The notes under the pieces were generated by a model. The model saw only the letters and a list, made by a program, of their open reading frames with translations. It ran no database searches and was not told where the DNA came from. DNA of 64,000 nt from Spirillospora albida. GTDB taxonomy: Bacteria; Actinomycetota; Actinomycetes; Streptosporangiales; Streptosporangiaceae. The first letter of the stretch is position 1. Each line of letters starts with the position of its first letter. Positions 7,449-16,396 of this stretch are shown here, one piece after another. The stretch covers positions 124,001-188,000 of the forward strand of contig NZ_JOFJ01000005.1 of the NCBI RefSeq assembly GCF_000718255.1, in the 5' to 3' direction. A program made the translations under genes and the position numbers.

Positions 7449-8710
7449 GATCCTCTGGACAAAGAAAAACGATCAAGCTACCGCTTGCGCTGACTCCGAT
7501 CAGGAACATCCGGCGAACCGGACGATTGGATTTGATGGTGTCCAGAGCGCCGTGTCCGGTGGATCATGAAGCGATCCAGGATCGGCGAGGAGCGTGGACC
7601 GGACCTCATCCTTTACCACGAACAGTCTTTCGCGCCGGCGGTGATTCCTCCGCTCGGAGACCCGTCCCGGCCGATTATCCATGACGCCCGCACCCCAGTG
7701 GGAGCAACCTTCCGGGTGCACGGGCGCCCCTTCCCTCGAAGCGTACACGGGTAGCTTCGGCAGACCGTTCGCCTTGCTGGACCCACTGGTTCATGGAGAC
7801 AGCCTCAGCGATTCGACTTCTTACGGAGCAGACTCCATTTCAATTAGAACACTGTCAAGCGTCGCACAGATCGGTGACCGAAATGGGTCACAGACTCACA
7901 TTCTGTGATCACGCACGGGCGTCAATGCATGCGCCGGCATCTCTCACGCCGCCGGCGTTTCCCGGATGTTGAGACGCGGGTCCCCGGTCACGCCATCACG
8001 TCGACAGAGGATTTCCCGAGGTCAGTCCGTGTGCCGGCCGGCCTCAAGGCAGGTCGGCATCCACCTGACGAACCTTGTGTGAACAGCGGGAACACCGGCG
8101 AGACGAGACTGCGAACAACCTTCGGCCCAGAAGACCGAGAGAGGGTCGACACGAACGGGAACTGCTCACCGCGGGTTCTGAGCAGGGCAGGACGGGCTTC
8201 GCAGCGGACGACCCTGCACATGAGTGAAAATTCAATTTCCAAACCGAATGTCCAATGACAGCCGAGGACAACCCGGGTGATCACAAGGACCCGCCTTCTA
8301 CTGGCTGCGGACGAGCCCGTGAACCTGGCGGCGCGCCTCTCGGGATCGCGGTGCGCTTTCACATGGACTTGCCGATGAATGCGGGGCCTGTCGAGGACTT
8401 GACAATCCGAGCCGGAACCGATGTTCGTGCCTATCGACGGACCGAGCGCATGTGCCGGGCAGATGTTGCCGATGAACAAACGCATGGCGGCCGGGAGACA
8501 TGACGCGGCCGCCCTGCCGACGAAGCGGCCGGAGGACGCGTTTGTGGAACCCTTCGATGTTCTCCAAGATCGCGTTGCGAGTTCGACGCGGATCGCCGGC
8601 ATATCGACGTGCGCGCCCGTCGCATCACCGGGCGCCTCGCCCACGTCCTGCGGGTTCGCTGCCGGCCCGGCACGGCCACCCGGCCGTCGCCGACGCCTTC
8701 TGCGCGGCGG
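7449..8710. other. 1.26-kb stretch with no convincing gene
   Basis: This gap separates the biosynthetic cluster edge from the next region. Short open frames exist on both strands, including a 218-codon frame at 7988-8644 (minus) and an 82-codon frame at 7500-7748 (minus). None has a recognisable domain, a good ribosome site or clear actinomycete codon bias. Part of it (about 7780-8260) is visibly lower in GC. A dyad GTGACC-N6-GGTCAC lies at 7874-7891. It may be decayed coding sequence at a cluster boundary; I could not identify a parent. Confidence 0.5.
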
Positions 8711-11353
8711 TCAGCGCAGGCGGCGGAGGTAGGGGTCCCAGGTCCGGCGCGGGGCCAGGCGGACGCGGGCGTCCACGGCCACGACGCCGTCCGGGCGGAC
8801 GATGGTGGGGTTGAGGTCGAGTTCGGCGATCTCGGCGTGGTCGGCGGCCAGCCTGGACAGCCGGAGCAGCGCGTCGCGCAGGGCGGGCAGGTCGCCGGGC
8901 GGGCGGCCGGGATGCCCGAGGAGCAGCGGCGCCAGGCGGAGCTGCCGGACCATCTCGTCGGCCTCCCCGCCGGTCACCGGCGCGAGGCGGGCGGCGCGGT
9001 CGGCCAGGGCGTCGGTGTCGACGCCGCCCGCGCCGACGACCACCACCGCCCCGAAGATGTCCTCCTGGACGGCTCCGCAGAGGACCTCGACGCCCTCGGC
9101 CGCCATGCGCTGGACGACCACGCCCCGCAGCCGGTCGCCGAACCGGTCGGACAGCCGCCGGTAGGCACCGCGCACCTCCTCGTCCGCGCGCAGGTTCAGG
9201 TGGACGGCCCCGCCCGCCGCCTTGTGCACGACGCCCGGGACGTCGGCCTTGAGCGCCACCGGGCCGCCCAGGTCCGCGGCCGCGCGGACGGCGTCCTCCT
9301 CGCCCTCCGCCCACCTCCACGGGACGAGCGGCAGCCCGTAGCCCTCCAGCAGGTGGAAGGTGTCGGCGGGCGGCAGCCAGCCGCCTTCGGGGTTCCCGGC
9401 CAGGAAGCGCCCGATGATGCCCGCCGCCGCCTCCGGCCGGACGTCCGCGAGGACGGGCGGCGCCTCGGGCGCCTCGGCCCGGCGGCACGCGTAGGCCCAC
9501 GCGTGGGCGAGGGACCGCGCGGCGTTCTCGGGGTAGGCGTAGGACGGCACGCCGTGCCGGGTGATCGTGACGGTCTCCGGCTGGCCGAGCAGGACCGCCG
9601 CGACCGGCTTCGCGGCGTTCGCCACGTCGACCTCCAGATCGGCCAGCGCGGTGGGAGCGATCACCGCGAGCACGGCGTCGACGCCGTCGTCTCCCATGAC
9701 CGTGTCGATGGCGCGCCGGAACACGTCCGGGCGGACCGCGGCGGTGGTGTCGACGGGGTTGCCGATCGCCGCGCCGTGCGGCAGCAGGCGCCGCAGGCTC
9801 TGCCGGACGCCCTCGCCGAGCACCGGGACGGTGAGGCCCGCGTCGGCGCAGGCGTCGGCGGCCAGGACCCCCGCTCCCCCGGCGTTGGAGACCACGGCGA
9901 CCCGGGCGCCCCGGGGAAGGGGCCGGCGGGCGAGCATCGCGGCGGCGTCGACCAGCTCGCCGAGGTCGTCGGTGGCGACGATCCCCGCCTGCCGGAACAA
10001 AGCCCGCCGGGTGAGCTCGGGCGTCGCGGCGGCGGCGGTGTGCGAGGCGGCCGCCCGGGTTCCCGGCGCGGACCGTCCCGCCAGCACGGTCAGCAGCGGC
10101 ATCCGCGCGGCGACCCGACGGGCCGTCCGGGCGAACTTGCGCGGGTTGCCGAACGACTCCACGTGCAGGATCCCCAGGCGGGTCGTCTCGTCGGACTCCC
10201 ACCACATGAGCATGTCGTTGGCGCTCACGTCGTACTTGTCGCCCACGGAGGCGAACGACGACACCCCGATGCCGAGGCGCGACAGCTGTGCGAGCAGGGC
10301 GATGCCGACGCCTCCGGACTGCACCACGACGCCCGCCTCGCCCGGCGCGGGCGGGGCGGCGGCGAACGTGGCGTCGAGCCCGATCCCGGTGTCGGCGATG
10401 CCCAGGCAGTTGGGCCCGACCAGGCGCATGCCGTGCTCGCGGCAGACGGCCAGGAGGTCGCGGCCCTGCTCGGCGGTCAGACCGGAGGAGATGACCACGA
10501 CCGCGGACGTTCCGCACCGGCCGCAGTCGGCGGCCGCCTCCACCACGGCGGCGGCGGGGACCGTGATGACCGCGACGTCGGGCGGCTCGGGCAGATCGGC
10601 CGGGGCGGCCACGCACGGCACGCCGTGCAGGGTGCGCCCGGCGGCGTGCGGGTTCACCGCGTGGACGGCGCCTTCGTACCCGCCGGCCAGGATGTTCGCC
10701 AGGATCGCGGCCCCCACGGTCGCGTCCCGGCGGCTCACGCCGACCACCGCGATGGAGCGCGGCCGCAGCAGCGGGACCAGGCTGGCCACGTCCGCGCGGC
10801 GCTCCCGCTCGGCGACCGCGTCGAGGTAGCCCTCGTCCGGGCCGAGCGGCATGGTCACCTCGACCACGCCTCCCGACACGGTGCGCCGGGCCGGCATGCC
10901 GACGCCCTTGAACACGCCCAGCATCGCGCTGTTGTCGGCGAGCGTGTCCGCGCGGAACGTCACGATGCCGTTCTCGCGGGCCAGCGACCCGAGGTGCTCC
11001 AGCAGCAGGGTTCCGACGCCGCGGTGGTGCATCCGGTCGGCGACGGCCATCGCGACCTCCGCCTCCCCCGGCGTCCCGGCCGCGTCGTACTGCGCGACGC
11101 CGACGAGCTCGCCGTGCAGCCACGCGCCCAGCGCCGCGTGCCCCTCCTCGGGGTCCCGGCAGATCCGCTCGGCGAGACGGTCGCCGTACTTCCGGTTCAC
11201 CCCGAAGAAGCGCAGGTACAGGCTCTCGTCCGACAGCTCCCGGTGCAGCGCGCAGACCGCCTCCCGGTCCGCCTCGGCCAACCGCCTGATCTCGACCTGG
11301 GCACCGTCGATGAGCAACGCGAACGCGCGCGCGCCGGAGACTCGTTCCGTCAT
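8711..11353 (-). CDS. GNAT / NDP-forming acyl-CoA synthetase fusion (Pat-type protein acetyltransferase)
   Basis: An 880-residue fusion. An N-terminal GNAT domain (about 15-170, acetyl-CoA loop MHHRGVGTLLL) precedes an NDP-forming acyl-CoA synthetase region: CoA-binding domain from about 190 (SIAVVGVSRRDATVG), VGPNCLGI, a succinyl-CoA-ligase-like part (VVQSGGVGIA; RAAASHTAAA), and an ATP-grasp domain near the C-terminus (VALKADVPGVVHKA). This order matches actinobacterial PatA-type lysine acetyltransferases, in which the synthetase region is often regulatory. Real acyl-CoA synthetase activity is the alternative. Paired DosR-like motifs lie 35-71 bp upstream of the ATG at 11353. Confidence 0.88.
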   Translation of the reverse strand: MTERVSGARAFALLIDGAQVEIRRLAEADREAVCALHRELSDESLYLRFFGVNRKYGDRLAERICRDPEEGHAALGAWLHGELVGVAQYDAAGTPGEAEVAMAVADRMHHRGVGTLLLEHLGSLARENGIVTFRADTLADNSAMLGVFKGVGMPARRTVSGGVVEVTMPLGPDEGYLDAVAERERRADVASLVPLLRPRSIAVVGVSRRDATVGAAILANILAGGYEGAVHAVNPHAAGRTLHGVPCVAAPADLPEPPDVAVITVPAAAVVEAAADCGRCGTSAVVVISSGLTAEQGRDLLAVCREHGMRLVGPNCLGIADTGIGLDATFAAAPPAPGEAGVVVQSGGVGIALLAQLSRLGIGVSSFASVGDKYDVSANDMLMWWESDETTRLGILHVESFGNPRKFARTARRVAARMPLLTVLAGRSAPGTRAAASHTAAAATPELTRRALFRQAGIVATDDLGELVDAAAMLARRPLPRGARVAVVSNAGGAGVLAADACADAGLTVPVLGEGVRQSLRRLLPHGAAIGNPVDTTAAVRPDVFRRAIDTVMGDDGVDAVLAVIAPTALADLEVDVANAAKPVAAVLLGQPETVTITRHGVPSYAYPENAARSLAHAWAYACRRAEAPEAPPVLADVRPEAAAGIIGRFLAGNPEGGWLPPADTFHLLEGYGLPLVPWRWAEGEEDAVRAAADLGGPVALKADVPGVVHKAAGGAVHLNLRADEEVRGAYRRLSDRFGDRLRGVVVQRMAAEGVEVLCGAVQEDIFGAVVVVGAGGVDTDALADRAARLAPVTGGEADEMVRQLRLAPLLLGHPGRPPGDLPALRDALLRLSRLAADHAEIAELDLNPTIVRPDGVVAVDARVRLAPRRTWDPYLRRLR

Positions 11354-11388
11354 GCTCCCAGCCTTCGCCCGCCGCCGACGGAGATCAG

Positions 11389-11424
11389 CGGCCGGAGGTC
11401 ACCCGGGACCGGGACCTCCGGCCC
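11389..11424. promoter_or_regulatory. Paired DosR/DevR-like boxes upstream of the Pat-like gene
   Basis: Two 14-mers: 11389-11402 (minus strand, GTGACCTCCGGCCG) and 11411-11424 (plus strand, GGGACCTCCGGCCC). They match 9 and 11 of 12 fixed bases of the DosR-type core GGGACTTNNGGCCC, with centres 22 bp apart. The arms GGCCGGAGGTC (11390-11400) and GACCTCCGGCC (11413-11423) also make an 11-bp inverted repeat downstream of the nitroreductase stop, so a transcription terminator is an alternative or additional role. Confidence 0.5.
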
Positions 11425-11447
11425 CTCCCCGCGACGGCGGTGGATCC

Positions 11448-12458
11448 TCAGTCCTCTTCGGTCAGGACCTCCTCGACCGGACGGCGGACGCTCGTCAGGT
11501 TCTCGGTGTCGGGCACGCCGAACCGGAGCAGCAGCTGCGGATGCGCGTTGCCGCAGAAGTGGAGCCGGATGAACCCCCGCAGGTCCGGAATCTGCAGGGC
11601 CTGCGTGTTGTAGGCGGCGGCGAGGCCGTGCTCGGCCGCGCGCAGCAGGGACCGCTGCAGCGCCTGCCCCGCCCGCAGCCAGTCGGCCGGGGCGTCGCCG
11701 TCGGTGACCAGCAGCATCACCGTGCCGACCGAAGGCGAGTCGGAACCGTACGCGGCCTCGGGGTCCGGCGGCCCGATCCCCCAGCCGTGCCCGCGGGCGA
11801 AGTCCCGCGCGGAGAAGTCCGGCTCCGTGTGCGGGACCCTCTGCGGGTAGGCCCCCTGCTGCACGCCGTCCAGGCGGCGGCTGCCCGGGGCGGGCGCCCA
11901 CCGGACGAGCTCCTCCTCGTATTCCGGGCTGGCGGCCTGGATGTGCTGGGCGGCGTTGTTCAGCGCGGCCAGCGCTCCCTGGACATGGGCGTCCGCGGCC
12001 AGGACGAGCCGGGCGCCCTCCTGCTCGGCCTCGTACCGGATCGCCGACAGGACGGGGGCCTGCACCGGGACGGGCCGGAACCCGCCCCGGTGGCTCCGGC
12101 GGTGCCGGATCTGCGCGTGCAGCCGGCGGGTGTACTCGTCCGGGGTCTCCCCCGGGCCGACCTCGACGTCGGCCAGCAGATGCGGCCGGTCCGGGTCGGG
12201 CAGGAGGTTCACCGCCGCCTCGTGGCCGAGGGCGCGCAGGGCGAGCCGGAGGTTGTAGAGGGCGGCTCCGCAGCTGATCAGCATCTCCCGGCCGTCGGGG
12301 TCGGCGACCGCGAGGCGGCGGTCGGCGTCGGCGCGCACGCTGATCCGCGCCTCGTGCACGCCGAAGCGCCAGGGCTGGGTGTTGTACACCGAGGGCGCCC
12401 AGACGGCGTCCGCCACGGCCTCGTGCAGATCCTTGAACACGTCCCGATCCGTTCGCAT
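11448..12458 (-). CDS. Acg-family nitroreductase-like flavoprotein
   Basis: A 336-residue protein related to the Acg/Rv3131 group of nitroreductase-like FMN proteins. The opening block VWAPSVYNTQPWRFGVHE is the family signature (A/S-P-S-x-x-N-x-Q-P-W). A C-terminal block (QALQRSLLRAAEHGLAAAYN, split over about residues 270-290) is also typical. In mycobacteria several members belong to the DosR dormancy regulon and may sequester flavin rather than reduce nitro compounds. The start has GGGAGAGCGATC upstream. A DosR-like box pair lies upstream with the nearer box 57 bp from the start. Confidence 0.87.
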   Translation of the reverse strand: MRTDRDVFKDLHEAVADAVWAPSVYNTQPWRFGVHEARISVRADADRRLAVADPDGREMLISCGAALYNLRLALRALGHEAAVNLLPDPDRPHLLADVEVGPGETPDEYTRRLHAQIRHRRSHRGGFRPVPVQAPVLSAIRYEAEQEGARLVLAADAHVQGALAALNNAAQHIQAASPEYEEELVRWAPAPGSRRLDGVQQGAYPQRVPHTEPDFSARDFARGHGWGIGPPDPEAAYGSDSPSVGTVMLLVTDGDAPADWLRAGQALQRSLLRAAEHGLAAAYNTQALQIPDLRGFIRLHFCGNAHPQLLLRFGVPDTENLTSVRRPVEEVLTEED

Positions 12459-12515
12459 GATCGCTCTCCCGAATCCGCTTCCTTCAGCTCATCCCCCGCC
12501 GTGCGCTCCCGGCAC

Positions 12516-12551
12516 GGGCCGAAGGTCCGGTCCACCTGGGGCGTTCGCCTC
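12516..12551. promoter_or_regulatory. DosR/DevR-like box pair in the nitroreductase/GH65 divergent promoter
   Basis: The box at 12516-12529 reads CGGACCTTCGGCCC on the minus strand (10 of 12 fixed bases of GGGACTTNNGGCCC). A weaker match at 12538-12551 (plus strand, GGGGCGTTCGCCTC, 8 of 12) is centred exactly 22 bp away. The strong box sits 57 bp upstream of the nitroreductase start, the same distance as the strong box upstream of the Pat-like gene. It could also serve the divergent GH65 gene. Confidence 0.5.
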
Positions 12552-12682
12552 CGCTCTTCTCATGCCCCGATGCCGGGTCCGGAGACATGCGGACGGGGGG
12601 ACGAACGTGACGCCTTCCGGCCGCCGGTGAGAACCTGTTGGACGGTGGGCCGGGAAACGGCTACGGCACGAGGGAGTGCGCC

Positions 12683-15106
12683 ATGGACCGCTGGGTCCTG
12701 AGCTACGACGGGTACGACCCGGCGAACGAGGGCTTGAGAGAGGCCCTGTGCACGCTGGGCAACGGCTACTTCGCCTCCAGGGGCGCCGCTCCGGAGACGT
12801 CGGCGGACGGCGTCCACTACCCCGGCACGTACATCGCCGGCTGCTACGACCGGCTCGCCACGGAGATCTCCGGACGCGGCATCGACAACGCCGACCTGGT
12901 CAACATGCCGAACTGGCTGCCGCTGACGTTCCGCGCCGCGGGCGGCGAGTGGTTCCATCCGGACCACGCCCTGCACGCCGGAACGCTGTCGTCCTACCGG
13001 CAGGAGCTCGACCTCCGCCGCGGCGTCCTGACCCGGCTCCTGCGCTTCACCGACGGGCAGGGGCGGACCTTCCGCGTGGCGCAGCGCCGGATCGTGTCCA
13101 TGGACGACCCGCACCTGGCCGCCCTGCAGACCACGATCACCCCCGAGAACTACACGGGCACCCTGGAGATCAGGTCGGCGCTCGACGGGCGGGTCGCCAA
13201 CGCGGGCGTGGCGCGCTACCGGGCCCTGCCGGGACACCACCTCTCCTTCGCGGAGCCGTCCGCGCCGGACGACCCCGAGCTGCTCTTCCTGCGCGCGACG
13301 ACCGTCTCCTCGAGGATCGGGGTCGCGACGGCGGTCCGGACCCGGGCGTCCGTGCCGGTCGGGCGCGTCCGGCACGTCGAGGACGACTGGACGGCGCAGG
13401 ACCTCGCCGTCGAGGTGCGGGAGGGGACGCCGGTGACGGTCGAGAAGGTCGCCGCCGTCCACACGTCCCGCGACCACGCCATCGAGGAGTGCGGAGGGGC
13501 CGCCCGTGCCGCCGCCGCGCGCGCGCCGGACTTCGACGCGCTGCTGGAGCGGCACGCCATGTCCTGGACCCGGCTCTGGCGCCGCTGCCAGCTCGGCCTG
13601 GACCGGCCGGACGTCCAGCGCGTCCTCAACCTGCACATCTTCCATCTGCTGCAGACGGTGTCGGAGAACAGCGTCGACCTGGACGCCGGCGTGCCCGCCC
13701 GCGGCCTGCACGGGGAGGCCTACCGGGGCCACGTCTTCTGGGACGAGCTGTTCATCCTGCCGTTCCTGTCCATGCGGTTCCCGGAGATCGCCCGCGGGCT
13801 GCTGATGTACCGGTGGCGGCGGCTGCCCGCGGCGCGCCGCGCGGCGGCCGAGGGCGGGCACCGGGGGGCCATGTTCCCGTGGCAGAGCGCGGGAGACGGG
13901 CGCGAGGAGACCCAGAAGGTCCATCTCAATCCGCGTTCGGGCCGCTGGCTGGTGGACCACTCGCGGCTGCAGCGGCACGTCGGGTTGACCATCGCGCACA
14001 ACGTGTGGCGGTTCTACGAGACGACGGGCGACGAGGACTTCCTCGCCGAGTACGGCGCGGAGCTGATCCTCGAGATCGCCCGGTTCTTCGCGGCCCTGGC
14101 CGTCTACGACCACTCCACCGACCGGTACGAGATCCGCGGCGTGATGGGGCCGGACGAATACCACGACGCCTATCCGGGCCGGGAGGAGCCCGGCCTCGAC
14201 AACAACGCCTACACCAACGTCCTCACCTCGTGGGTTCTGCAGCGGGCGCTGGAGGCGCTCGCGCTGCTGCCCGAGGAGCGCCGCGCCGAGCTGCGCGAGC
14301 GCCTCGCGCTGACCCGCGAGGAGATCGCCGCCTTCGAGGACGTCGCCCGCAGGATGCACGTCCCGTTCCACGACGGCGTGATCAGCCAGTTCGAGGGCTA
14401 CGCCGATCTGGAGGAGCTCGACTGGCAGGGCTACCGGGAGCGGTACGGCGACATCCGCAGGCTCGACCGCATCCTCGAGGCGGAGGGGGACACGCCCAAC
14501 CGCTACAAGGTCTCCAAGCAGGCCGACGTCCTGATGCTGTTCTACGTGCTGTCACCGGACGAGCTGGACGACGTCCTGCGGCACCTGGGGTACGAGCACG
14601 GCCCCGGGCTCGCGGCCCGGACGATCGCGTACTACCTGCCGCGCACCTGCGACGGGTCGACGCTGAGCTCGCTCGTCCGCGCCTGGCTCCTGGCGCGCAC
14701 GGACGGCGAGGAGGCATGGCGGCTCTTCCTGGAGACCCTCGCCGGCGACGTCACGGACGTCCAGCACGGCACCACGGCCGAAGGCGTCCATCTGGGTGCC
14801 ATGGCCGGCACGGTCGATCTCGTGCAGCGCTGCTACGCGGGGCTCAGCACCCGCGGCGGATCGCTCCGGCTGGAGCCGAGGCTGCCCGCGGCGATCGGCG
14901 AGCTGCGCCTGGGGCTCCGGTACCGCGGCCACTGGGGCATCGACCTGAACCTCCACCAGGACCGCGTCCGAGTGACGCTCCGTCCCGGGGTCGCGTCGCC
15001 CGTGCACATCGTCTACGGGACGCAAGAGGTCGTCATCCAGCCGGGCGCGTCCTGGGAGAGCGCGCTGGAGCACGGCAGGACGCCCCCGCCCGGCTCGCCC
15101 GGCTGA
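12683..15106 (+). CDS. Glycoside hydrolase family 65 (disaccharide phosphorylase)
   Basis: An 807-residue GH65 protein, a family of maltose, trehalose and kojibiose phosphorylases that act by inverting phosphorolysis. The catalytic acid motif RGVMGPDEYHDAYPG is intact near residue 490, followed by the family blocks NNAYTNVLTSWVL, KVSKQADVLMLFYVLSP and DGSTLSSLVRAWLLAR. The start at 12683 (MDRWVLSYDGYDP) has GAGGGAG 6 bp upstream and was preferred over an in-frame start 45 bp earlier. No beta-phosphoglucomutase gene is adjacent, although that is a common partner. A GH65 domain occurs in the M. tuberculosis DosR-regulon protein Rv2006, which fits the neighbourhood. Substrate is not assigned. 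Confidence 0.9.
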   Translation: MDRWVLSYDGYDPANEGLREALCTLGNGYFASRGAAPETSADGVHYPGTYIAGCYDRLATEISGRGIDNADLVNMPNWLPLTFRAAGGEWFHPDHALHAGTLSSYRQELDLRRGVLTRLLRFTDGQGRTFRVAQRRIVSMDDPHLAALQTTITPENYTGTLEIRSALDGRVANAGVARYRALPGHHLSFAEPSAPDDPELLFLRATTVSSRIGVATAVRTRASVPVGRVRHVEDDWTAQDLAVEVREGTPVTVEKVAAVHTSRDHAIEECGGAARAAAARAPDFDALLERHAMSWTRLWRRCQLGLDRPDVQRVLNLHIFHLLQTVSENSVDLDAGVPARGLHGEAYRGHVFWDELFILPFLSMRFPEIARGLLMYRWRRLPAARRAAAEGGHRGAMFPWQSAGDGREETQKVHLNPRSGRWLVDHSRLQRHVGLTIAHNVWRFYETTGDEDFLAEYGAELILEIARFFAALAVYDHSTDRYEIRGVMGPDEYHDAYPGREEPGLDNNAYTNVLTSWVLQRALEALALLPEERRAELRERLALTREEIAAFEDVARRMHVPFHDGVISQFEGYADLEELDWQGYRERYGDIRRLDRILEAEGDTPNRYKVSKQADVLMLFYVLSPDELDDVLRHLGYEHGPGLAARTIAYYLPRTCDGSTLSSLVRAWLLARTDGEEAWRLFLETLAGDVTDVQHGTTAEGVHLGAMAGTVDLVQRCYAGLSTRGGSLRLEPRLPAAIGELRLGLRYRGHWGIDLNLHQDRVRVTLRPGVASPVHIVYGTQEVVIQPGASWESALEHGRTPPPGSPG

Positions 15107-15125
15107 AGCAGCCGCCCCGGAGGGA

Positions 15126-16010
15126 TCATCCGTTGCCCAGGGCGGTGCCCGAGGGCGGCACGATCGCGACCGAGCAGGTGGCGTGGTGCAGCATCGCCGA
15201 GCTGGTCGCCCCGAGCGGCAGGGGGTCGAGGCCGCCGGTGCCGCGGTCCCCCACCACCAGCAGGTCGGCCCCCTCCGCCGCCGCCAGGAGCACCTCGCGG
15301 GGCCGGTCGAGCACGAGCGACACGTCCACGTCGACCTTCGGATGGAGGTCGCGCCAGGGGGCGACCACCCGCTCCAGCATGGCCGTCCGCGTCCGGGTGA
15401 GCCGCGCCCTGTCGCCGAACATGGGCAGCTCCGCCTCCGGCACGGCCTGCGGCTCCCAGGCCGCCCACACCACGCGCAGAGCGCATCCGCGCAGTTCCGC
15501 CTCCTCGATGCCGAAACCCAGCGCCGCGTCGGCGCGCGCGGAGCCGTCGACCCCCACCACGATCAGCCCGTTCCGGGCCGCCGCCCGCCGTACGACGACC
15601 ACCGGACGGCGCGTGAGCGCCGGCAGCCGCACCGCCGTCGACCCGGGCTGGAGCCGCTCCCGCTCGTGCGACCCGACGACGATCAGCTCCGCGTCGCCGG
15701 ACTCGCGCACCAGCGCCTCGGCGATCGGCTCGGGCCGCAGCCGCGTGTGAACCGTTCCCCGCGCGTCCATCTCTCGAGCGCGCCGCACACCGCACGCGAG
15801 GAGGTTCTCCCCCGCGCGCCGGACGATCGCCTCGACGGCGGCATCCACATGACCGGCCTGGTACGGCCAGTGCCAGCAATGGCACATCACCACCTCGAGC
15901 CCGCGCAGCCGCGCCTCCTCGACCGCCCAGCGGAGGGCGGGCTCGTTCTCCTCGGTCCCGTCGAAGCCGAACAGAATGTGCGGCCGCTGGACTCCCGCCT
16001 GACCACTCAC
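15126..16010 (-). CDS. Tandem universal stress protein (UspA x2)
   Basis: A 294-residue protein with two Usp domains (about 8-140 and 150-290). The second has the ATP-binding pattern G-x2-G-x9-G-S/T-like: VVGDRGTGGLDPLPLGATSSAML. The first has VVGSHERERLQPGSTAVRL, a less canonical version. Double-domain Usps of this kind are common in actinobacterial hypoxia/dormancy regulons. The start is GTG at 16010, with AAAAGGGGG about 7 bp upstream; longer in-frame extension to 16265 is possible but has no Usp homology. It is divergent from the pyruvate formate-lyase operon. Confidence 0.87.
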   Translation of the reverse strand: MSGQAGVQRPHILFGFDGTEENEPALRWAVEEARLRGLEVVMCHCWHWPYQAGHVDAAVEAIVRRAGENLLACGVRRAREMDARGTVHTRLRPEPIAEALVRESGDAELIVVGSHERERLQPGSTAVRLPALTRRPVVVVRRAAARNGLIVVGVDGSARADAALGFGIEEAELRGCALRVVWAAWEPQAVPEAELPMFGDRARLTRTRTAMLERVVAPWRDLHPKVDVDVSLVLDRPREVLLAAAEGADLLVVGDRGTGGLDPLPLGATSSAMLHHATCSVAIVPPSGTALGNG

Positions 16011-16396
16011 GGGCCGGCCCCCTTTTGTTTTTCCGAAGCGAGGGGACCCCTTCCCTCGAATGGCGGTCTCAGCCCGGACTCGGGGCCATCCCTCGGTGCC
16101 CCTGGGCGCGGAGACGGTCGCGACGGGGCGGCCCGCGCGCAAATCGGAGACGCGGAGGGTCCCTTCGTCGTCCGGAGCCTCCCTCTTCGAAGCCAGGCCG
16201 GATTCCCGTGCCCGTCTGCGGCCGGAGGCCCCCAGCATCGGCCGTTCCCAGCCCGTCCGCCCCACCCGCGGAGCGGACGCGGGACCTTCGCCGGGAGAGT
16301 GCGGACCTCCGGCCGACTAATCTCCCCGGCGCGCTCGCCGACAGTGGAGGTGGCGCCCCCGCCCACCGGGGTCCGGGGGCCGTCCCGGAGGAAACG
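16011..16396. promoter_or_regulatory. Divergent promoter region usp / pflB with DosR-like boxes
   Basis: 386 bp without a gene. Two DosR-like 14-mers lie on the plus strand at 16281-16294 (GGGACCTTCGCCGG, 8 of 12 fixed bases of GGGACTTNNGGCCC) and 16302-16315 (CGGACCTCCGGCCG, 9 of 12). Their centres are 21 bp apart, and the second ends 81 bp before the pflB start. I found no comparable box close to the usp start. Confidence 0.5.

Noticed and set aside
7988..8644. 218-codon minus-strand frame in the gene-poor region
   Set aside because: No domain, no ribosome site and unnatural composition. I could not link it to any transposase family.
8609..11572. 987-codon open frame on the plus strand
   Set aside because: It is antisense to the Pat-like gene, made of low-complexity Arg/Gly/Val-rich text with no domain; a GC-rich shadow frame.
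16011..16102. DosR-like box close to the usp start
   Set aside because: The best candidates (for example GGGGACCCCTTCCC near 16043) match only about 7 of 12 fixed bases.
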